This document shows positions 10,540 to 22,037 of a DNA stretch of 28,624 bases, in pieces. Position 1 is the stretch's first letter, and every line of letters begins with the position of its first letter. Source of the stretch: Priapulus caudatus (lineage: Eukaryota; Priapulida; Priapulimorpha; Priapulimorphida; Priapulidae). The position numbers were made by a program, and so were the translations under genes. The notes below the pieces were generated by a model that was given only the letters and a program-made list of their open reading frames with translations, was not told the DNA's origin and searched no databases. The stretch spans positions 119,306 to 147,929 of the forward strand of contig NW_014577613.1 in NCBI RefSeq assembly GCF_000485595.1, written 5' to 3'.

Positions 10540-11055
10540 GAAGCATGTCTTGCATAGCCCAACACCGCGGTCCTTGCACCACGTTGTTATCCTCGTACCC
10601 TTGAATCCAACGTCACGTTTCTGCGCACAGACAACACGTTTTTTCCGTTTATGTCTGGGATCCTCCCTTGGAAGTGTCTGGCAGTCACTCTAGCCTCTGC
10701 AGGACCAAGACTTGGCCTCGCGACCCTCGCTCTGGGTTTGTGGTAGCCGCCAATGAGCCCCTCAATGACGGCAATGATGAAATCCAAATGTGTCATGCGT
10801 TTGTTTGGTGCAGTTGGATCATTAGGATTGTTTTTGTAGCATATGTATGCATTTGTAACAGTCCTGTCTATGAGATGGAACACCACCTTGCGCCAACATT
10901 TCACCGTTCCTAGTTCTGGAGCATAGTGGTTCGTTATTTGATCAGAAATATCGACCCCCTCCCCCCCATACCACTGTTGTACGCAATGACGACGCTTGGA
11001 ACTTTTTTGGTCACATCCCTTTTTCTCTTGTCAACAGTAGCAGCAGTAGCCTTGG
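10540..11055 (-). pseudogene. PiggyBac transposase, C-terminal third
   Basis: Read on the minus strand. It starts with a lysine/arginine-rich stretch (about 11050-11000). MGGEGVDISDQITNHY (about 10965-10915) carries the third catalytic aspartate region, GVD-x-x-D, of the DDE/D core. CWRKVVFHLIDRTVTNAYIC (10900-10840) and RMTHLDFIIAVIEGL (about 10800-10755) are the conserved helices after it. After one frameshift in a T run near 10640 comes the cysteine-rich zinc domain: VVCAQKRDVGF, WCKDRGVGLCKTCFPQYH (about 10630-10540). The cysteine/histidine pattern is complete. The first two catalytic aspartates and the N-terminus are absent: homology ends at about 11055, where AT-rich sequence begins. 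The element is 5'-truncated and inactive, though this end is well preserved. Confidence 0.85.
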
Positions 11056-11218
11056 TTATTATATAATAGTCTTTATATAAGCGCTTAATTTAGCTTATCT
11101 GAATCCACCCAAAAATGGAAATCGCCCTTTGTTAGCCAATCGGCTGGCCGAGAGAGCCTAGCAGATACTACCCGTTTTAGAACAGAACTCTAAATAAACA
11201 GCTTGGTGTCTAAATGTC
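11056..11218. other. Short unassigned stretch between piggyBac and hAT remnants
   Basis: Nothing recognised. It ends in TAAATGTC (11211-11218), which could be half of an 8-base hAT target duplication, but the partner is not visible. Confidence 0.3.
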
Positions 11219-11950
11219 CAGCGCCGGATTAACAGTTGGCTGGGCCGGGGGCATATCATGTATTTGGGCCGCCCATCCACCCTTCCCATAAGCAAGAATA
11301 TATACTTTCAACATTTTATTATTTTAATATGACTTCTTTAATACAAAGCACAATTTGTTTACAGAAGCACTTTTACAGAGATACTTTTCGAGATTTAAGT
11401 GTAGCAAAGCATGAGACGAGTTCATCCATATCTTACAAGTCCATCATACCATGTTCAATGCTCAGGAGTGACAGATTAGACATTTGATGTAGTCCCATGC
11501 TGGCTCGCAGGTAGTTTTTCACTCTCTTGAGAACACTGAATGATCTCTCACCGCTGCAGTTAGTCATCATCAGAGATAAGAATATTGAGAGCATGGTGCC
11601 AACGTTTAGAAGAGAATTTTGAAGTGCTGGCTTGCCCATCATCACGCGATGCATCCAAATCTCTGGAGCGTCATTTTGCTTGGAGGACAGGTAGTCACCT
11701 TCAGATGCAAAATCTGACTTCAGAATGGAGGAATAGAAGAGAAGTTCACTGGAGAGCTCAGGTTCAAGGTCATTTTGATAACTATCCACCAATACCTTTG
11801 CATACTTGTCCATTTCTTCAGCAGAAATGCTAGTTAGCCTTTGAAGGAACCCAAATTTCCCACTGATGGTTGAATAGGCTGCACGGCGCTTTGTCAGGGC
11901 CAACTGTAGTTTGTCTATGACAGGCAGGAAACTGTCAACACGTAACACCG
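11219..11950 (-). pseudogene. ZMYM1-like hAT transposase, C-terminal part with 3' terminal repeat
   Basis: An unbroken frame runs on the minus strand from 11948 to 11433 (171 residues). It opens with LRVDSFLPVIDKLQLALTKR and ends with the hAT dimerisation domain: MTNCSGERSFSVLKRVKN, then LLSIEHGMMDL. This domain pairs transposase subunits and is the most conserved part of the superfamily. Beyond the stop, the element's end is probably the CAGCGCCGGATTAAC at 11219-11233, since hAT termini of this group start with CAG-x-G-x-CGG. The frame is cut abruptly at about 11950, where module Y of composite copy 3 starts. The missing upstream protein appears on the other side of that copy (15441-16140). 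The reading frame is clean, unlike the composite repeats. Confidence 0.85.
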
Positions 11951-12447
11951 GTGAAGAAGTAGTACTCTTTGGTTTTTATGAAAAACCTGTCTATCTTTGG
12001 TGTTTTGCGATAGTGTCTTGCATCTTAGACGAATCTATGTCTCTGTTTTTCGTCGCACCTTCTGTTCACCCATTTAGCCTTTTTTGTCATTTATGCAACA
12101 AACAGAAAAAATCTTATATTGACAAATTTTTCTTTACTAGCTCAGAGAAACAAGTATATTAAATAAAATTTGAGAGTGCTAGCTCTTCTGGTGCTGCATT
12201 ATGGGTGAATATATAAGCAGTGATTGTAGATAGTTGAACATATATATTCCGATGCTTACTTATGGTCGTGGCTGTACTATGCTACTGACAACAAAGTGTA
12301 GTAAAACATAACTCAGATACATTACTGACGTGACAGGCAGTAGTATTTAAGCGATAATATTCTAGTGCTGTTATGTACATCACAAAACACGGAGAAAAAT
12401 GAAAACAAGGGAAGCAAAAAACAATATCGTAAGTCATGAAAGTGGTA

Positions 12448-12560
12448 GCGCCGGACCCATCTATACTTGGAAAATAATAAACAGTATAATTTTTTTTTAG
12501 TCACAACCAAATTTAGGGCTGCGTTGACTTGTTAGCTCGGCCGGGGCAATGCCCCGTTAC
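12448..12560. mobile_element. hAT/ZMYM1-type terminal remnant in module U (copy 3)
   Basis: Equivalent of 7559-7680: AGCGCCGGACCCATC and later GGCCGGGGCAATGCCCC. The palindrome is one or two bases shorter here, consistent with homopolymer error. Confidence 0.4.
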
Positions 12561-13414
12561 CCATTGATAATTAGTACTGTCCTATTGTCAGGTACATTAA
12601 TAGTCTACGCTGCTGCGCAGATTGGATGTGGATCCGCCTGGCTAGCCGCACGGTTAGTCAAATCTCAGTCGCTTGTGTCAATTTTACCAGGGAGTGGTAG
12701 CATCAGGAATCCTTATTTTTTTTCTACGTTATAAGTCATTAAGTTTAAAAGAAATAGAAGGAAAGAAACACTCTCAGGTTAACTCCTTACAATAGTATGT
12801 GGCACTTGTTCAATAATGCAAATACATAATATGTTTTCTAACAATGAAAATTATTTTATTTTACACGAAAGATTTATTTAATAAGCGAAATTACATTTTA
12901 AAATTTACAGTGCTAAAACATCTGTATAATAATTATATTAACGAAAAATACTAATATTTATTTGTTAACTATTATTTTTATATGCAGATAGTGTTAGGAC
13001 ATAACACTTATTTAATTTCATTTATTGGTATTTATTTTAAATTGGTCTGGGGTAAGCCGGGGCGCATGTTGAAGGGGCGTTTCGATGTCCCTCCTCACGC
13101 CTAGCTGTCGTGGGAGCGGCGAATCCTGACGGATTTGAGTGCTCGCGAGCTGGCCGTTCTACCATGGTCCGTGTTGTTTCGTCATGTCGAGTGATCTTGG
13201 TCGTTCTTTGGCAGGCGGCAATGGACGTTTCGTCTGCTGCGCGCGCGATCGAGTCCGATGCTGAGAACGCGTGAACTGTTGCTCTGGTATCTGGAGTTCA
13301 TTGGTGGGAGTGTCAGCTTGAAATACGTGTCCAATGATATGCGGCGATCAGGCCTGCGCACCTCCCGCGACCAAGCCGTTGTCCAGGTCTGCGGCGCCTC
13401 GTGCAGGTCTTCAA

Positions 13415-14325
13415 ATTATCTTTGTATTTTCTTCCTTTACTTGATAACATTTATCCATTCAATTGTATTTGATCACTCTACCGGTTTATTATTATCCCTC
13501 CATACTTCATATTACATTAATCCCCACTTCAATCTTCCTCAATTTCAATTAGTTTTTTTCCTCCAGTCGCTCTTCGGCTAACACGTAATATTTTACTGTT
13601 TTGCTTCTCACTGAACTCTGTCCAGTCAGCTATTTGAGCACAGAGATTGGTGCTTCATTTAGCAAATGTAATTTACATGTTTTGTTAAACTGGATTAATT
13701 TTTTTCCTCCTGCTGTTAGGTCCTTTACTATTGCCTGTAATGAATCTCAAACTTTAACAATTAAATCTCCTTACCACAGACACACTGTTGATTCTTTTGT
13801 GCGGCCTTCAATAACTTCTTCTATTGCATCAAACATTGATATATTTTTTCCTTATGAGTTCTAGACTCTTGTGGTCAACCATATCCTACTCCTATTTGAA
13901 TCTTGAATCTCTGTGATTATTTATAAGCACATACTTGTTCACCTGCTTTCTGTTCTTTCTCTGAAAGCAAATTGCGGTTACATTTTTAATCTATCTGGTA
14001 TTGCTAAAATTACACACTCCCGTTTTTTCTGTTTGAGTTGACAGTAATACATTGGATAGCAGGGAAAAACATTGTCCATATTATTTAAATGAGTGTTCAA
14101 CAATGGCAATGACTTTGCGTTTTTTTTCAATGTTATCATAGAGCGCAATTAATTTTGACCGAATACCTCTTGCATTTGCATATAACTTGAATATTTATCA
14201 ACATAGGATTTTATATACTTCGAGAATCGCCTTGTGCTTTATACTTGTTTTTAGACTTTTTATTGGTCCCCCCTTGCCAATGCTCTGGTGTCTCGTATAT
14301 TTGTAGGCGGGTTTTCTCCGTCTTA
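13415..14325 (-). pseudogene. Non-LTR retrotransposon endonuclease domain, copy 3
   Basis: The same module as 8525-9440 with the same joint to module V, more heavily broken. DNA matching every motif block can be followed: the equivalent of the SDHNTI end near 13460-13480, the GDFN block near 13745-13775 and the lead-in near 14170-14320. No frame stays open for more than a few dozen codons. Indels fall in runs of A and T, so part of the damage is probably sequencing error. No reverse transcriptase follows. Confidence 0.65.
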
Positions 14326-15415
14326 CAGAAGGGAATGTTAGAATATGTTAACACTTAATTTCAAAGCACAAGAGAATGAGAGCGTGCCACAAAGAATAAG
14401 ATTTTATTCAAGAAGCTCTTTGCACGTAATAGATTAATATCGTACGATAGCAACAAGAGATGCAGACAGTTAATACCGGTGCGAGGCAACTTACTACAGC
14501 TAAAGAACTACTGTTTAGAATTATAGCAAAAGATTATGCACATACTAAATGATAGCCTCACTAGCGATAGAACAACATAAGAATCAGACTAGATATACGA
14601 TTCACGACCCTATAGCATCAGTTAAGATTGAACTTAATACTCCACGGTCTCAATAACGATGCACGTCAGCGACGGCACAGACAATGTTAGACACACCTGC
14701 GAACATATCGGCTCCTTCAAACTGTCTATATATACGCTCAAATTTAGCATCCACAAACCCTGTCCAAACAAGGAACCCATCCTGTCAAACCCCAGTGGCT
14801 TGTCGAAGCTGTCCAGGGCAGAGTCCCCGATGTTAGAACAAATGGTCATGGCACACGCCGGTTATGTGGTAATTATATCGGTCCATCGCTTACAAGGAGG
14901 GCGTTCGAAGCCGGCACACCCACTATCGCTCTCTATTTTCACGAGAGAAGGAGTATCCTCTATTGTTCCGATGCCCTCCTCGCGAGAAGAGCCGAGTGGC
15001 TGGCACCGTCGCACGTGCTAATATGCGTCGTACAAACAATCTTGCCACTGTGCATAAACACTACCGCTGCCCTCGCAGACGTGTTTCACACTCCCCTCAG
15101 CCTCATGCTCATGTCCTAGTTAGTTATTAGCAAGAATCAATTGCTGCGCAGATAATTTAACGGACGTTATAATAATTAATTAACTTTTAATTAATGCAAT
15201 CCTGTGTCTACAATTGTTGCTTGCGCATCTTGGTTTGGGTCCTGAGGTTCCGTCATTTTTTTTCCTGTATTACTATATTGGTTATCTAAAAATTTATTGT
15301 GTGTCAGTTGTTGATTCATCTTCAATTTGTCTGATTTGCTTTCTTGTGTGTTACCTATACGCTAACATGAGTGAGAGATGGTTTATCTTGGCATGCCTCT
15401 GCACTATACATCTTT

Positions 15416-15440
15416 NNNNNNNNNNNNNNNNNNNNNNNNN
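15416..15440. other. Assembly gap of 25 N
   Basis: Exactly 25 unknown bases. The round size suggests a placeholder of unknown true length. The left side is the end of module Q and the right side is hAT coding sequence. Confidence 0.98.
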
Positions 15441-16140
15441 AAAACGATGTCGATGCGTTTCGCACTTCACTATTTCTGTTGTTCCAGGAGCTATGATGAT
15501 AAAGAACATAGGTATCATCTTGAAGTGTTTTTCCCCTCCTTTCCGTTTTTGTCGGTTCTCCTCGGATTACTCATTGCTTCAGTTAGCTCTTGACCCCTTC
15601 GTGTTCGAAGAAGGTGAATAGCTTGGACGTTGAGACGCCCAGTGAATTCTATTAGAGACTATCAAGCAGGCAATTGCAGAGTTAGTCGGATCATTGGATA
15701 TCTGGAGCATACACCATTTTATGGGTGTTGAAACGCTGGAGAACTTTCTCCAGAGTGAAGCGCATGATGTCCAGTTCCAGATTCTCCCATGCTGGTTACT
15801 AGAACCGGTGCTTCGAAAAGCTGACACTTCTGGCTTCTGCTTTGTCGTCATCTATTAGTTCTGTCCAGTGCTTTCTTGATCGCTGATACCCACACCGTAT
15901 TGCTTTGGTAGCATCTGCATGTGGCATACCATCTCGCTGGCCACATAGCCGTTGACACTGGTAGTATTGGACAAAAGCATTAGTGAGACTTTCAACGGTG
16001 GGTTGACTGTGAGAGAAGACATAACAGCTTTTGCACAAAGTCGAGAAGCGAATAGGCAACAGAGCAACAGTCACACGCTGATTCCAGCTAGATTCAACTG
16101 AATGTCCTGCACTAAGTATGTTACACGACTAATTCGTTCT
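15441..16140 (-). pseudogene. ZMYM1-like hAT transposase, middle part
   Basis: Minus strand, in several frames. From the high-coordinate end: NLVV-like residues near 16135, FSHSQPTVESL / LSQSTHR (about 16010-15985, the conserved aromatic-Ser-rich site after the CYAHVLNLV block), HADATKAIRCGYQ (about 15925-15890), ELIDDDKAEA (about 15860-15830), NLELDIMRFTLEKVLQRFN (about 15785-15725) and SLIEFTGRLNVQA (about 15655-15620). It ends at the gap within a few residues of where the fragment at 11948 starts (RVDSFLPV). Order and strand match the C-terminal piece, so the two probably belonged to one element split by composite copy 3. At least three frameshifts; non-functional. Confidence 0.7.
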
Positions 16141-16869
16141 TGCCATTGTAGAATGCTGCTTACCATTGGTATATGCCACTCATGTTTGAGGCTTGTCATA
16201 TGATGTGACCACCAGACAATAAGCAAGGCTCGTACCGTAACTTCAATAGAATATCAGTACTGTTCCCAAAGCTCTCACCAGTAATGGCTATTCCAATTGG
16301 ATGAACTGAAAAAATTGTTACGCACAGGGCAGGCAGAGTGACATAGAGCAGTATTAACCGTTAAGGGCTTGTCGCGATAAAAGGTGTAGAGTTACAGCCC
16401 TGCTGTCCCGAGGTGGCTTCAACTTTCCCGGTAGGTCACGCCTGAGTCACGCCAGCCCCACAACACCTGTGCACGTAGTCTGTACAACACCACTCACTGA
16501 TTCTATAAATAAACCATTCGATGAGTTATTATGGAGATCAGTGACACTGACACACCACAGTTTCCCACAGCCACGCAGTCGTTGAGTGCGCATGTGTTTA
16601 CGCTGTAGCCTAGGTCAGTAGTAAACCGGAATGCTTAGTAATATGTGTTCCTTTTTATGGGTTTCAATTGCTGCATTCTTTCTCTATTTTACTATACCTA
16701 AGTCCATGCCCGTTTGGTGGTCAGAACTTCTGTGTAGACACATTGTTCATGATGGAAGCGTTAAGTTGTGTCATATGGCGTATACAGCTAGATATGTAGC
16801 TGCAGGGCACTTCCACGCCGCTAGGCAGTGAGCGTACACTGGCTGTGACTGAAGAAGTGGTTCGACCGT
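16141..16869. other. Unassigned stretch, nothing recognised
   Basis: Mixed composition with no coding motif, RNA gene or internal repeat that I can support. It separates the middle hAT piece from the large microsatellite. TTAACCGTTAA at 16359-16369 is a small palindrome without clear meaning. Confidence 0.4.
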
Positions 16870-17415
16870 GACACACACACACACACACACACCCACACAG
16901 CACACACACAGCACACACACCGCGCGCGCGCGCGCGCATAAACAAAACCATACACAACACACGCCACACATAGCAACACACACATCACACTACACGCACG
17001 CACACACACACACACGGCCGCACACACACACAACACACAAACCACACACACACACCACACACACACACACACTACACCACACACCACCACACCAAGCACA
17101 CCACACACACACACACACACACACACAAACGCGCGGCGACACGCCACCCACGACACACACACACACACACGCCCACACACACACAAGCACAACACACACA
17201 CACACACACACACACACCCACACACACACACACACACGCATACACAAACAATACACCACCGCGCGCGCGCGATAAATACACACACACACGCATACACAAA
17301 CACATACACCAACACACCACCACATTAAGATTACACACCACATATACACTACACGCACGCACACGCGACAACACACATCACACACACAACGCACGCACCA
17401 CAAACACACACACAG
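16870..17415. repeat. Giant mosaic CA/CG microsatellite
   Basis: About 545 bases of almost uninterrupted CACACA with short breaks (CCACAC, GCACAC) and two pure CG tracts (16920-16937 and 17262-17271). Most of it is strict pyrimidine-purine alternation. It produces long open frames on both strands made only of T/H or V/C residues, which are not genes. Confidence 0.98.
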
Positions 17416-18779
17416 AGAAAACCTTACCTGCCGACATCAGGAGTTGTTTTTACAGCGGGGCCGACTTTTGCGGGCGTATCTTGTCGGTGCTTAAATATTC
17501 ATAATATTATTGGCTTTGGTGGCATTAGCTGGTGCATGTTATAACAAATTTTCTAACCAAATGCCAAGAAATCAATGGTAAAAACAATGTGTAACATTCT
17601 CCTGGTGTTGATTAGATGAGCGACTTAGAAATCTTAGAGGAGCGGCCTTGCGTTATACCATGGGTAGTATACATTCGTTTGCACATTGCCGATTCCATTG
17701 TGTTTTTTCGTGTTGTGACGTTTGCACGCGCTTGGTGCACAAATTTCGCACTATCTTAATGTTTTTGAATGTGGAATGTGAAAAAAATAAAACCTGAAAA
17801 AAACATAGCCAGGCAACGTGTCATTGGATCTGTAGCAATGTTTGTACAGTTTGGAGAGGATCCGACTTGAGCGTGCGGGAAAACGTATGCGGGACACACA
17901 CACACACCAACACACACACACACCACACACACACCACACACACAACAAGAAAATCTCAATTTATAGTAAGATTGTTTCGATGTTTGAACATACACTCGTG
18001 ACTCATACATAGCCATAGCAAGCAATTAAATGTCAGGAACACTTATATCAAATCGACCAGCATTTTTGGATTTTAACTAGTTGAGAAACAATTTTATCCA
18101 GGGTAAGAATTGCGATACGTTTAGTCTCGTTAGTTCTACTTTTAATGTAAAAAATGACACAATTCCTGACGTAGTCAATTTTAGTGTTTTTTATTAATTT
18201 AGGAAATATTTTAATAACATTTTCACACAGTCCCACTCGTCCGCAGACAGCAAGTTTACCACTTCCACATGAGATAACATGCAAGACGGCAGAAAAATTA
18301 ACAAAAAAACATCACGGTGGACGGAATACAGTGTATTAATCAGAGCAAAAGCTTTAATACATATATATTAAATAATATACGGTCAAGACAAACAAGGTAT
18401 TGTACTTGTAAAGTCTTACAGACTGTCTCCGTCTCCTATTCGCCATGCGATGTAGCGCGGACTATTATAAAAACGGGACTGCACGTTACGGGACCTATAT
18501 GTTATATTACGTGGAACCACACATTGTTTAAAGGACTGACTTCCAGTCGTACAGGCCAAGCTGTCCCTGAACCCCTGGTACATATAAGCGTGGATGGACT
18601 AGTTTTATAGCGACTACCAGCACCGCGCTAGTCACAGCAGAAGTTTGCTTTTCGCGCACTCTTTTGCTTGCATGTTGCGCAATTCACTGTCAGCTTACTA
18701 CCCGGGAAGCAGTATATCCGTAGCGCCACCTACGGTTTAATTCATCTCGCCGATTAACTCTGACTCGCGGAACGAGCCT
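17416..18779. other. Unassigned stretch with a second short CA repeat
   Basis: Nothing recognisable as a gene. It contains a small CA microsatellite at 17892-17947. A 78-codon minus-strand frame (18284-18048, VGLCENVIKIFPKLIKNTKI near its middle) and a 97-codon plus-strand frame (18317-18610) show no family motif that I know. Their length is compatible with chance in AT-rich DNA. Confidence 0.4.
17892..17947. repeat. Short CA microsatellite
   Basis: About 55 bases of CA units with CCA interruptions, 480 bases from the giant array and of the same strand sense (C on the plus strand). Confidence 0.95.
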
Positions 18780-19460
18780 GATCGCAATTTGTGTAATGTC
18801 AGGTGTTTGAATCCACTGATACGGAATAGTATTTGGGCAGCTTTACTTCCAAAAACAATGCTTATCGAGACTTTTTGCGCAAGAAGTGCAATCAATTTGT
18901 CACATATTTGTTAGATGACAGGTAGGAAAACATGGACCCACGTCCAGTATTCCATACTGTGTCAGATGCTGTGACCAGAATGGAATCGAAACTGCGGAAA
19001 TGGCTCTCCAGAAACCACAAGAAGTTGCCATTATGTTGTTGAACCGGATCGCCTTTATCCCTAGCACGAAATGCCAACCCCCCTTGCTGCAAGCACTTGA
19101 TGAACAACAACAACTCGCCTTCAATACATCTCGCAATATCTAGATGTACATTCTTTTCTGTACCAGTCGCATGGTCTATCCGCTTTTCAAATTGGCAGCG
19201 AATTACCATTGATCGGACAGCATCTAGGGGGGGGTGATGACACTGATTTCGTCTGCGGGAGATTTGAACGACTCAGCAGGCTTCCATCGAAAATTCCAGT
19301 TGCAGAATTTGACACCAGTCTCTTTTAGACAACGCAGGACACATGTGAAGCGAGAGATACCGTCGATGGCGGCAGGTAGCATAGCCAGGTCACAAATAAT
19401 TGGTTTCGTTGTTGGGTTATGACCCGTGTGAACATTGATCGTGTACAACATCGTTTCACT
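18780..19460 (-). pseudogene. ZMYM1-like hAT transposase, N-terminal part
   Basis: Minus strand. A possible TTF-type zinc-finger remnant comes first (KFCNWNFRWKPAESFKS, about 19325-19275). After a frameshift it is followed by QFEKRIDHATGTEKNVHLDI (about 19190-19135), GGLAFRARDKGD (about 19085-19045) and NGNFLWFLESHFRSFDSIL (about 19035-18980), the conserved FRGH...GNFLELL...FDP block of this family. Then comes SYLSSNKYVTN and, after another break, YYSVSVDS (about 18835-18815), the run-up to the first catalytic aspartate. Homology stops at about 18780. Compared with full-length relatives, the DGAANM/CYAHVLNLV region is missing between this piece and 16140. Strand and N-to-C order agree with the pieces at 15441 and 11219. 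Confidence 0.65.
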
Positions 19461-19774
19461 TTCCCATCAGTTCCTCACCAATGCATAAAAAGGTCCTGAC
19501 GGTTGGCACCACTTGAGGAATAGCTTTATGCAATCCAGAACATCTTGGAATCTTCTTTGATGTCTTTACGGCATCCATAGTCAGATCATCTCCTTGTGTT
19601 CCTGGAGCGTGAGACCAGCTTGCCTCGTTGGCTCGTCCTCTGGAGTCTGATCTTCGACATCATGTCATCAGCACATGACGATCAGTTTTGAACTTTGGGT
19701 TCTACGTTGTCGGGTTTATAAGTTTAGTATTCTCAGGACAAACACGTAGGAACACAGACACCATCATCACCTTG
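19461..19774. other. Unassigned stretch upstream of composite copy 4
   Basis: No recognisable gene. It may hold the extreme N-terminus of the hAT transposase on the minus strand, but I see no diagnostic motif. Confidence 0.3.
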
Positions 19775-20299
19775 TTGAAGAAGTAGTACTCTTGGTTTTA
19801 TGAAAACTGTCTTCTTTTCGTGTTTTGCGATAGTTTTGCATCTAGACGAATCTATGTCTTCTTGTTTTTCTCGACCTTCTGTGCACCCCCCTTTAGCCTT
19901 TTTGTCCTTTTATGCAACAAACAAGAAAAAAATCATAACTTGACAATTTATTTTCAATTTACTAGCCCTCGAGTAAACAAGATATAATTAATAAATTGAG
20001 AGTGTAGCGGTTCTGGTGACTGATTATGGTGAATATATAGAGCAGATGATCGTAGATAAAGTTGACAATATTTATTCTGCGATGCATTACATTGTATCGA
20101 GTCGTGCTGTACTACTGCTTTACTGAACACCCAAGGTGTAGGCAAAAACATAAAAATCAGATACATACTGAACGCTGAACAGAGAGTATGTATTTAAAGG
20201 TGGAATAATATTCTAGCTGCTGTATGTACAACCACAAAACACGGAGAAAATGAAAACAAGGTAGAAGGCAAAAACAAATGTTAGTCATGAAAGTTGGTG

Positions 20300-20415
20300 T
20301 TAGGGTCCGGGCCCAATATAACTTTGGAAAAATAATAAACAGTATAAATTTTTTTTAGTCACAGACACTTTAGGGCTGGTTGACTGTAGGCGGGGGCAAA
20401 TGCCCTTTACCCCAT
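20300..20415. mobile_element. hAT/ZMYM1-type terminal remnant in module U (copy 4)
   Basis: Equivalent of 7559-7680: GGGTCCGGGCCCAATAT, then GTAGGCGGGGGCAAATGCCC. The GGGGGCAAATGCCCC palindrome is only partly preserved. Confidence 0.4.
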
Positions 20416-21304
20416 GATAATTCTGCCTACTGGTTATGGTCGTAATTAATAGGTCTACGCTGGCTGGCACGAATTGTGTTGAATCCGCTTGCTATGCGCA
20501 GGTAGTTCACACATCTCGGTCGTGTGTCCAGTTTTAACCAGGGGAGTTGGTAGCGATCAGAATCCATTTCTAAACGTTTAATAAGTCATAAAAGTTAAAA
20601 AGAAAAGAAGGAAAGAAACATCAGTAACTACTCATTTACAATAGTACTGTGGAACTTGTCAAATAAGCAATAATACAAATAATAATGTTTTACTAACAAT
20701 CGAAAGCTTATTTTATTTTTAACACGAAGATGTTATTTTTAAGCGAAAATACCATTTAAATTACAGGCAAGACATTTAAATTTAATTGCTAAACATCTGG
20801 ATAATTATAGTGGAAACGAAAAATACTAATATTTATTTGCTTAAACTATAGTTTTTTTTATAATGCCGATAGTAGTTAGGACATAACCATTAGTTGTCAT
20901 TTGATTTATTGTAATTTTTTTTACTTAGTCTGGGTAAGCGCGGCATCTGAAGGGGGTTTTGGAGTGTCCTCAGGCTAGGTGTCGTGGGAGCGCGCCGAAA
21001 GTCCTGGACGGATGGTCTCCGGAGCTGGCGAGTTCGATGACAATCGCGTCGGGCATTGTGTGGTCGTGGTTTTCGAGTGGAATCGTGGGATTCTTGCAGG
21101 CGGCAATGGAGCTTCGTCGGTCGCTGGCGGCGACTCGGTCGATGCCTGGCGGTGAACTGTGCGTCGGCTAAGAATCTGGAGTTATCATTGGTGGGCAGTA
21201 GTCAGGGCTTGGGAAGCGTGTGTCCATGAATATGCAGGGGCGATCAGGCCTGCGCCACTCCGGCGAGCCGTGTCAGGTCCTGCGGCGCTAGTGGCCAGGT
21301 CTTG

Positions 21305-21895
21305 CAAGGGAACCTTATCTTTGTATTTTGCCTTGATTGATAATACATTTATCAATTCAATTGTATCTGCATCTTACCGGGGTTTTACCTTTATCGCTAT
21401 CGCATACTATGCAGATCGTACTAACTCCCCATTCTATCTTCATCAGTTTCCATATTAGTAATTTTTTCTCCAGCTTCGCTATCGGCTAACCGTAATCAAT
21501 TTACTGATTTTTGGTTCTTCCCTGAACTCCTGTCCAGGATCAGAGCATCATTTGAAGACCAGAAGCAGTTGGTGGCTTCCATTTAGCCAAAGGTTAATCT
21601 TGCATGTTTTGTTAAAACGGATTAATTTTTTCTGCTGTGTGGTGAGTGTTTAGCGGTTGTGCCTGTGAGGATGGAAATCTCCGAAGCTTTAACGATTTAA
21701 AATCTCCTAGGCGACTAGGACCATTGATCGTCGTTTTGGTGGCAGCCTGTCATAACTTCGTGGTCTGATTGCATCAAGCATTGAGTGATAGTTTTTTGAC
21801 TTATGAGTTGTAGATTCTTGTGGTCGAGTTATCGTGGTGCCTATTTGACTTGAATGTTTGTGTGTGTGCTTTAGTAAGCACCATCTGGTTCACCT
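21305..21895 (-). pseudogene. Non-LTR retrotransposon endonuclease domain, copy 4 (truncated)
   Basis: C-terminal two thirds of the endonuclease seen at 8525-9440, joined to module V in the same way. The DNA blocks for the SDHNTI end (about 21340-21380), the SVIDYVL region (about 21480-21510) and the GDFN region (about 21665-21720) can be followed. No frame is intact. Homology fades at about 21895, so the part with the catalytic glutamate is absent. Confidence 0.55.
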
Positions 21896-22037
21896 CTTAC
21901 TCGGTGGCTTCCTGCCTGCCGGCCACGCACTGTGTTTTTTTTGAGTGTCTGAGTGGTGATTGTGGCGTAGACAGATATAGACGGACGCTCGCGGTGTGTT
22001 TCCTGCTGTGAGTTCGACAGTATAGGCGACTTCGGCA

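Larger units (their letters stand above)
11953..15415. repeat. Composite repeat, copy 3 (modules Y, U, V, W, X, Q; ends in assembly gap)
   Basis: Colinear with 19775-21895 (Y to W) and with 7360-10067 (U to Q). Q continues to 15415 exactly as at 3025-3656 and is cut by the N gap at the point where module R (viral nucleoprotein) should start. Differences from the other copies are mainly single-base indels, roughly every 10-20 bases by eye. It begins inside a hAT coding frame and ends next to another piece of the same type of transposase. Confidence 0.8.

Noticed and set aside
16821-17409. Several long open frames (100-160 codons) on both strands across the CA array
   Set aside because: They encode only T/H or V/C dipeptides and follow from the dinucleotide repeat, not from a gene.
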